From NCBI GenBank assembly GCA_938022345.1, contig CALIEP010000220.1, positions 1-6,656 of the forward strand: a stretch of 6,656 nt of DNA, written 5' to 3'. The first letter of the stretch is position 1. Each line of letters opens with the position of its first letter. The notes beneath the pieces are model-generated. The model was not told where the DNA came from. It was given only the letters and a program-made list of their open reading frames with translations, and searched no databases. The DNA comes from an uncultured Actinomyces sp. (GTDB taxonomy: Bacteria > Actinomycetota > Actinomycetes > Actinomycetales > Actinomycetaceae). Positions 5,953-6,656 of this stretch are shown here, one piece after another. A program made the translations under genes and the position numbers.

Positions 5953-6573
5953 GTGAGTTCAAGCGAGTCACCTCTTATCACTTTGCCCGTCCGCCGTCAT
6001 TCCCACTTCTACCCGCAGGTTCGTCGCCTCCTTGCCGAGGCCTTTCCACCCGCCGAACTCATTCCTGAATGGGTGATGAATGCGCTTGCACTACGCCGTT
6101 CTTTTGATTTCACTGCGTATTTTGATCCGGAAGAGCCCTCAGGCTTTTGCGGAGTGACTTTTACTATTCACTCAGATGATTTGCTTTTTGTCGTGTTCTT
6201 AGCGACGAATCCCGCGCTTCGCTCGCGGGGATATGGAACGCGAATTCTTGACCAGTTGAAGGAGCGTTTCCCCGGTTTTGCCATTGCTTTGGAAATCGAG
6301 CCAATGACTACCGATGCTTCTAATTTCCATCAGCGCGAAAGGCGACTGGCCTTCTATCAGCGCAATGGCTTCGTGGAAACCGGATTGTATACGGACTATG
6401 AAGGCGATCAGTACGAGGTTTTGCGCTATCTTCCCTCTCGTCTTCCGGGTGAGGCGCATCAGGGTATGCAGTATGCAGATCTAGGGGTTTTACGCAGTAG
6501 CCTTGAGGAGCTTCTTGCGTCACTGGCCATACCGGTCTACATTCCCACCATCCACGTCGGTATTAGCGAATAG
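5953..6573 (+). CDS. GNAT-family N-acetyltransferase
   Basis: A 206-residue protein of the GNAT fold, which transfers an acetyl group from acetyl-CoA to an amine. Motif A, the CoA pyrophosphate loop, is seen as LATNPALRSRGYGTRIL (83-99), with the R-x-x-G-x-G core at 90-97 nearly canonical (RSRGYG). Motif B follows as RRLAFYQRNGFVETG (130-144), the usual FYxxxGF signature. The last ~45 residues (about 161-206) extend past the core domain and are not recognised. Translation probably starts at GTG 5953; an ATG at 5945 is in another frame and meets a stop at once. Codon use is somewhat richer in A/T than in the minus-strand genes. It diverges from the ABC exporter operon and shares its control region, so a link to resistance is conceivable, but the substrate cannot be told from the sequence. 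Confidence 0.88.
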   Translation: MSSSESPLITLPVRRHSHFYPQVRRLLAEAFPPAELIPEWVMNALALRRSFDFTAYFDPEEPSGFCGVTFTIHSDDLLFVVFLATNPALRSRGYGTRILDQLKERFPGFAIALEIEPMTTDASNFHQRERRLAFYQRNGFVETGLYTDYEGDQYEVLRYLPSRLPGEAHQGMQYADLGVLRSSLEELLASLAIPVYIPTIHVGISE

Positions 6574-6594
6574 CCGAGGCCTAGGCCGCGGCTA
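6571..6594. terminator. Hairpin shared by two convergent genes, possible bidirectional terminator
   Basis: TAGCCG at 6571-6576 pairs with CGGCTA at 6589-6594. After one A-G mismatch, GG at 6578-6579 pairs with CC at 6586-6587, closing on a GC-rich loop region. The first bases are the TAG stop of the acetyltransferase; on the other strand the hairpin begins with the TAG of the likely convergent gene (6594-6592). There is no U-tract on either side, so it would be a non-canonical terminator of the kind often seen in actinobacteria. Confidence 0.5.
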
Positions 6595-6656
6595 CGCGAG
6601 AGGATCTGGTAGGTCGCGGTGGTCGTTGGGAATCAACACCGTTGGGTCAGGAACAG
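6592..6656 (-). CDS. 3' end of an unidentified convergent gene (partial)
   Basis: The minus strand is open from the right edge to a TAG at 6592-6594, giving a visible C-terminus VPDPTVLIPNDHRDLPDPLA. I do not recognise it. The case for a real gene is the protein-like composition, stops in both other minus-strand frames, and the way its stop codon fits the hairpin shared with the acetyltransferase. Two plus-strand frames are also open over this short span, so this call is tentative. Confidence 0.4.
   Translation of the reverse strand, partial: VPDPTVLIPNDHRDLPDPLA

Overview
The window looks like a moderately GC-rich actinobacterial chromosome. The evidence is a full-length CTP synthase of actinobacterial type, a DesK/NarL-type two-component system next to a DrrA-like ABC exporter, and a GTG start that appears leaderless. 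A member of the Actinomycetaceae (Actinomyces/Schaalia-like) would fit, but that placement is a guess from general character, not from a marker I can prove.

Layout from left to right. Bases 1-211 hold a plus-strand remnant resembling the C-terminus of a LacI-family regulator, closed by an in-frame stop a few bases from the window edge. Bases 212-348 are a non-coding gap between convergent genes. The gap carries a four-tract G-quadruplex motif (minus strand) and a cluster of three copies of a ~20-bp element, one inverted and two in tandem. Bases 349-5844 are a single minus-strand block read right to left: ABC exporter ATPase (4858-5844), ABC-2 permease (3992-4792), DesK-like histidine kinase (2765-3925), NarL/LuxR response regulator (2067-2714) and pyrG (349-2055), with gaps of 65, 66, 50 and 11 bp. 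Bases 5845-5952 are a divergent promoter region with a perfect 16-bp palindrome. A GNAT acetyltransferase follows on the plus strand (5953-6573). It ends in a hairpin that also contains the stop codon of what looks like a convergent minus-strand gene running off the right edge.

How the genes probably work together: the kinase would sense an envelope or drug stress and phosphorylate the regulator. The regulator would bind a dyad upstream of the ABC genes (the 16-bp palindrome is the best candidate) and switch on the exporter. This layout is typical of peptide- or drug-resistance modules. The most striking point is that the response regulator carries an in-frame TGA exactly at the conserved glycine of its GAxGFxxKD motif, while everything after it, including the whole LuxR DNA-binding domain, is intact and in frame. 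As written, the circuit has lost its output protein through one base change (GGA to TGA). This could be a recent knockout, a sequencing error, or readthrough. Because pyrG starts only 11 bp downstream, the stop could also affect an essential gene by polarity.

I do not see a clearly new defence or mobile system here. The interest lies in the broken regulator, the unusual position of pyrG behind it, and several compact non-coding structures.
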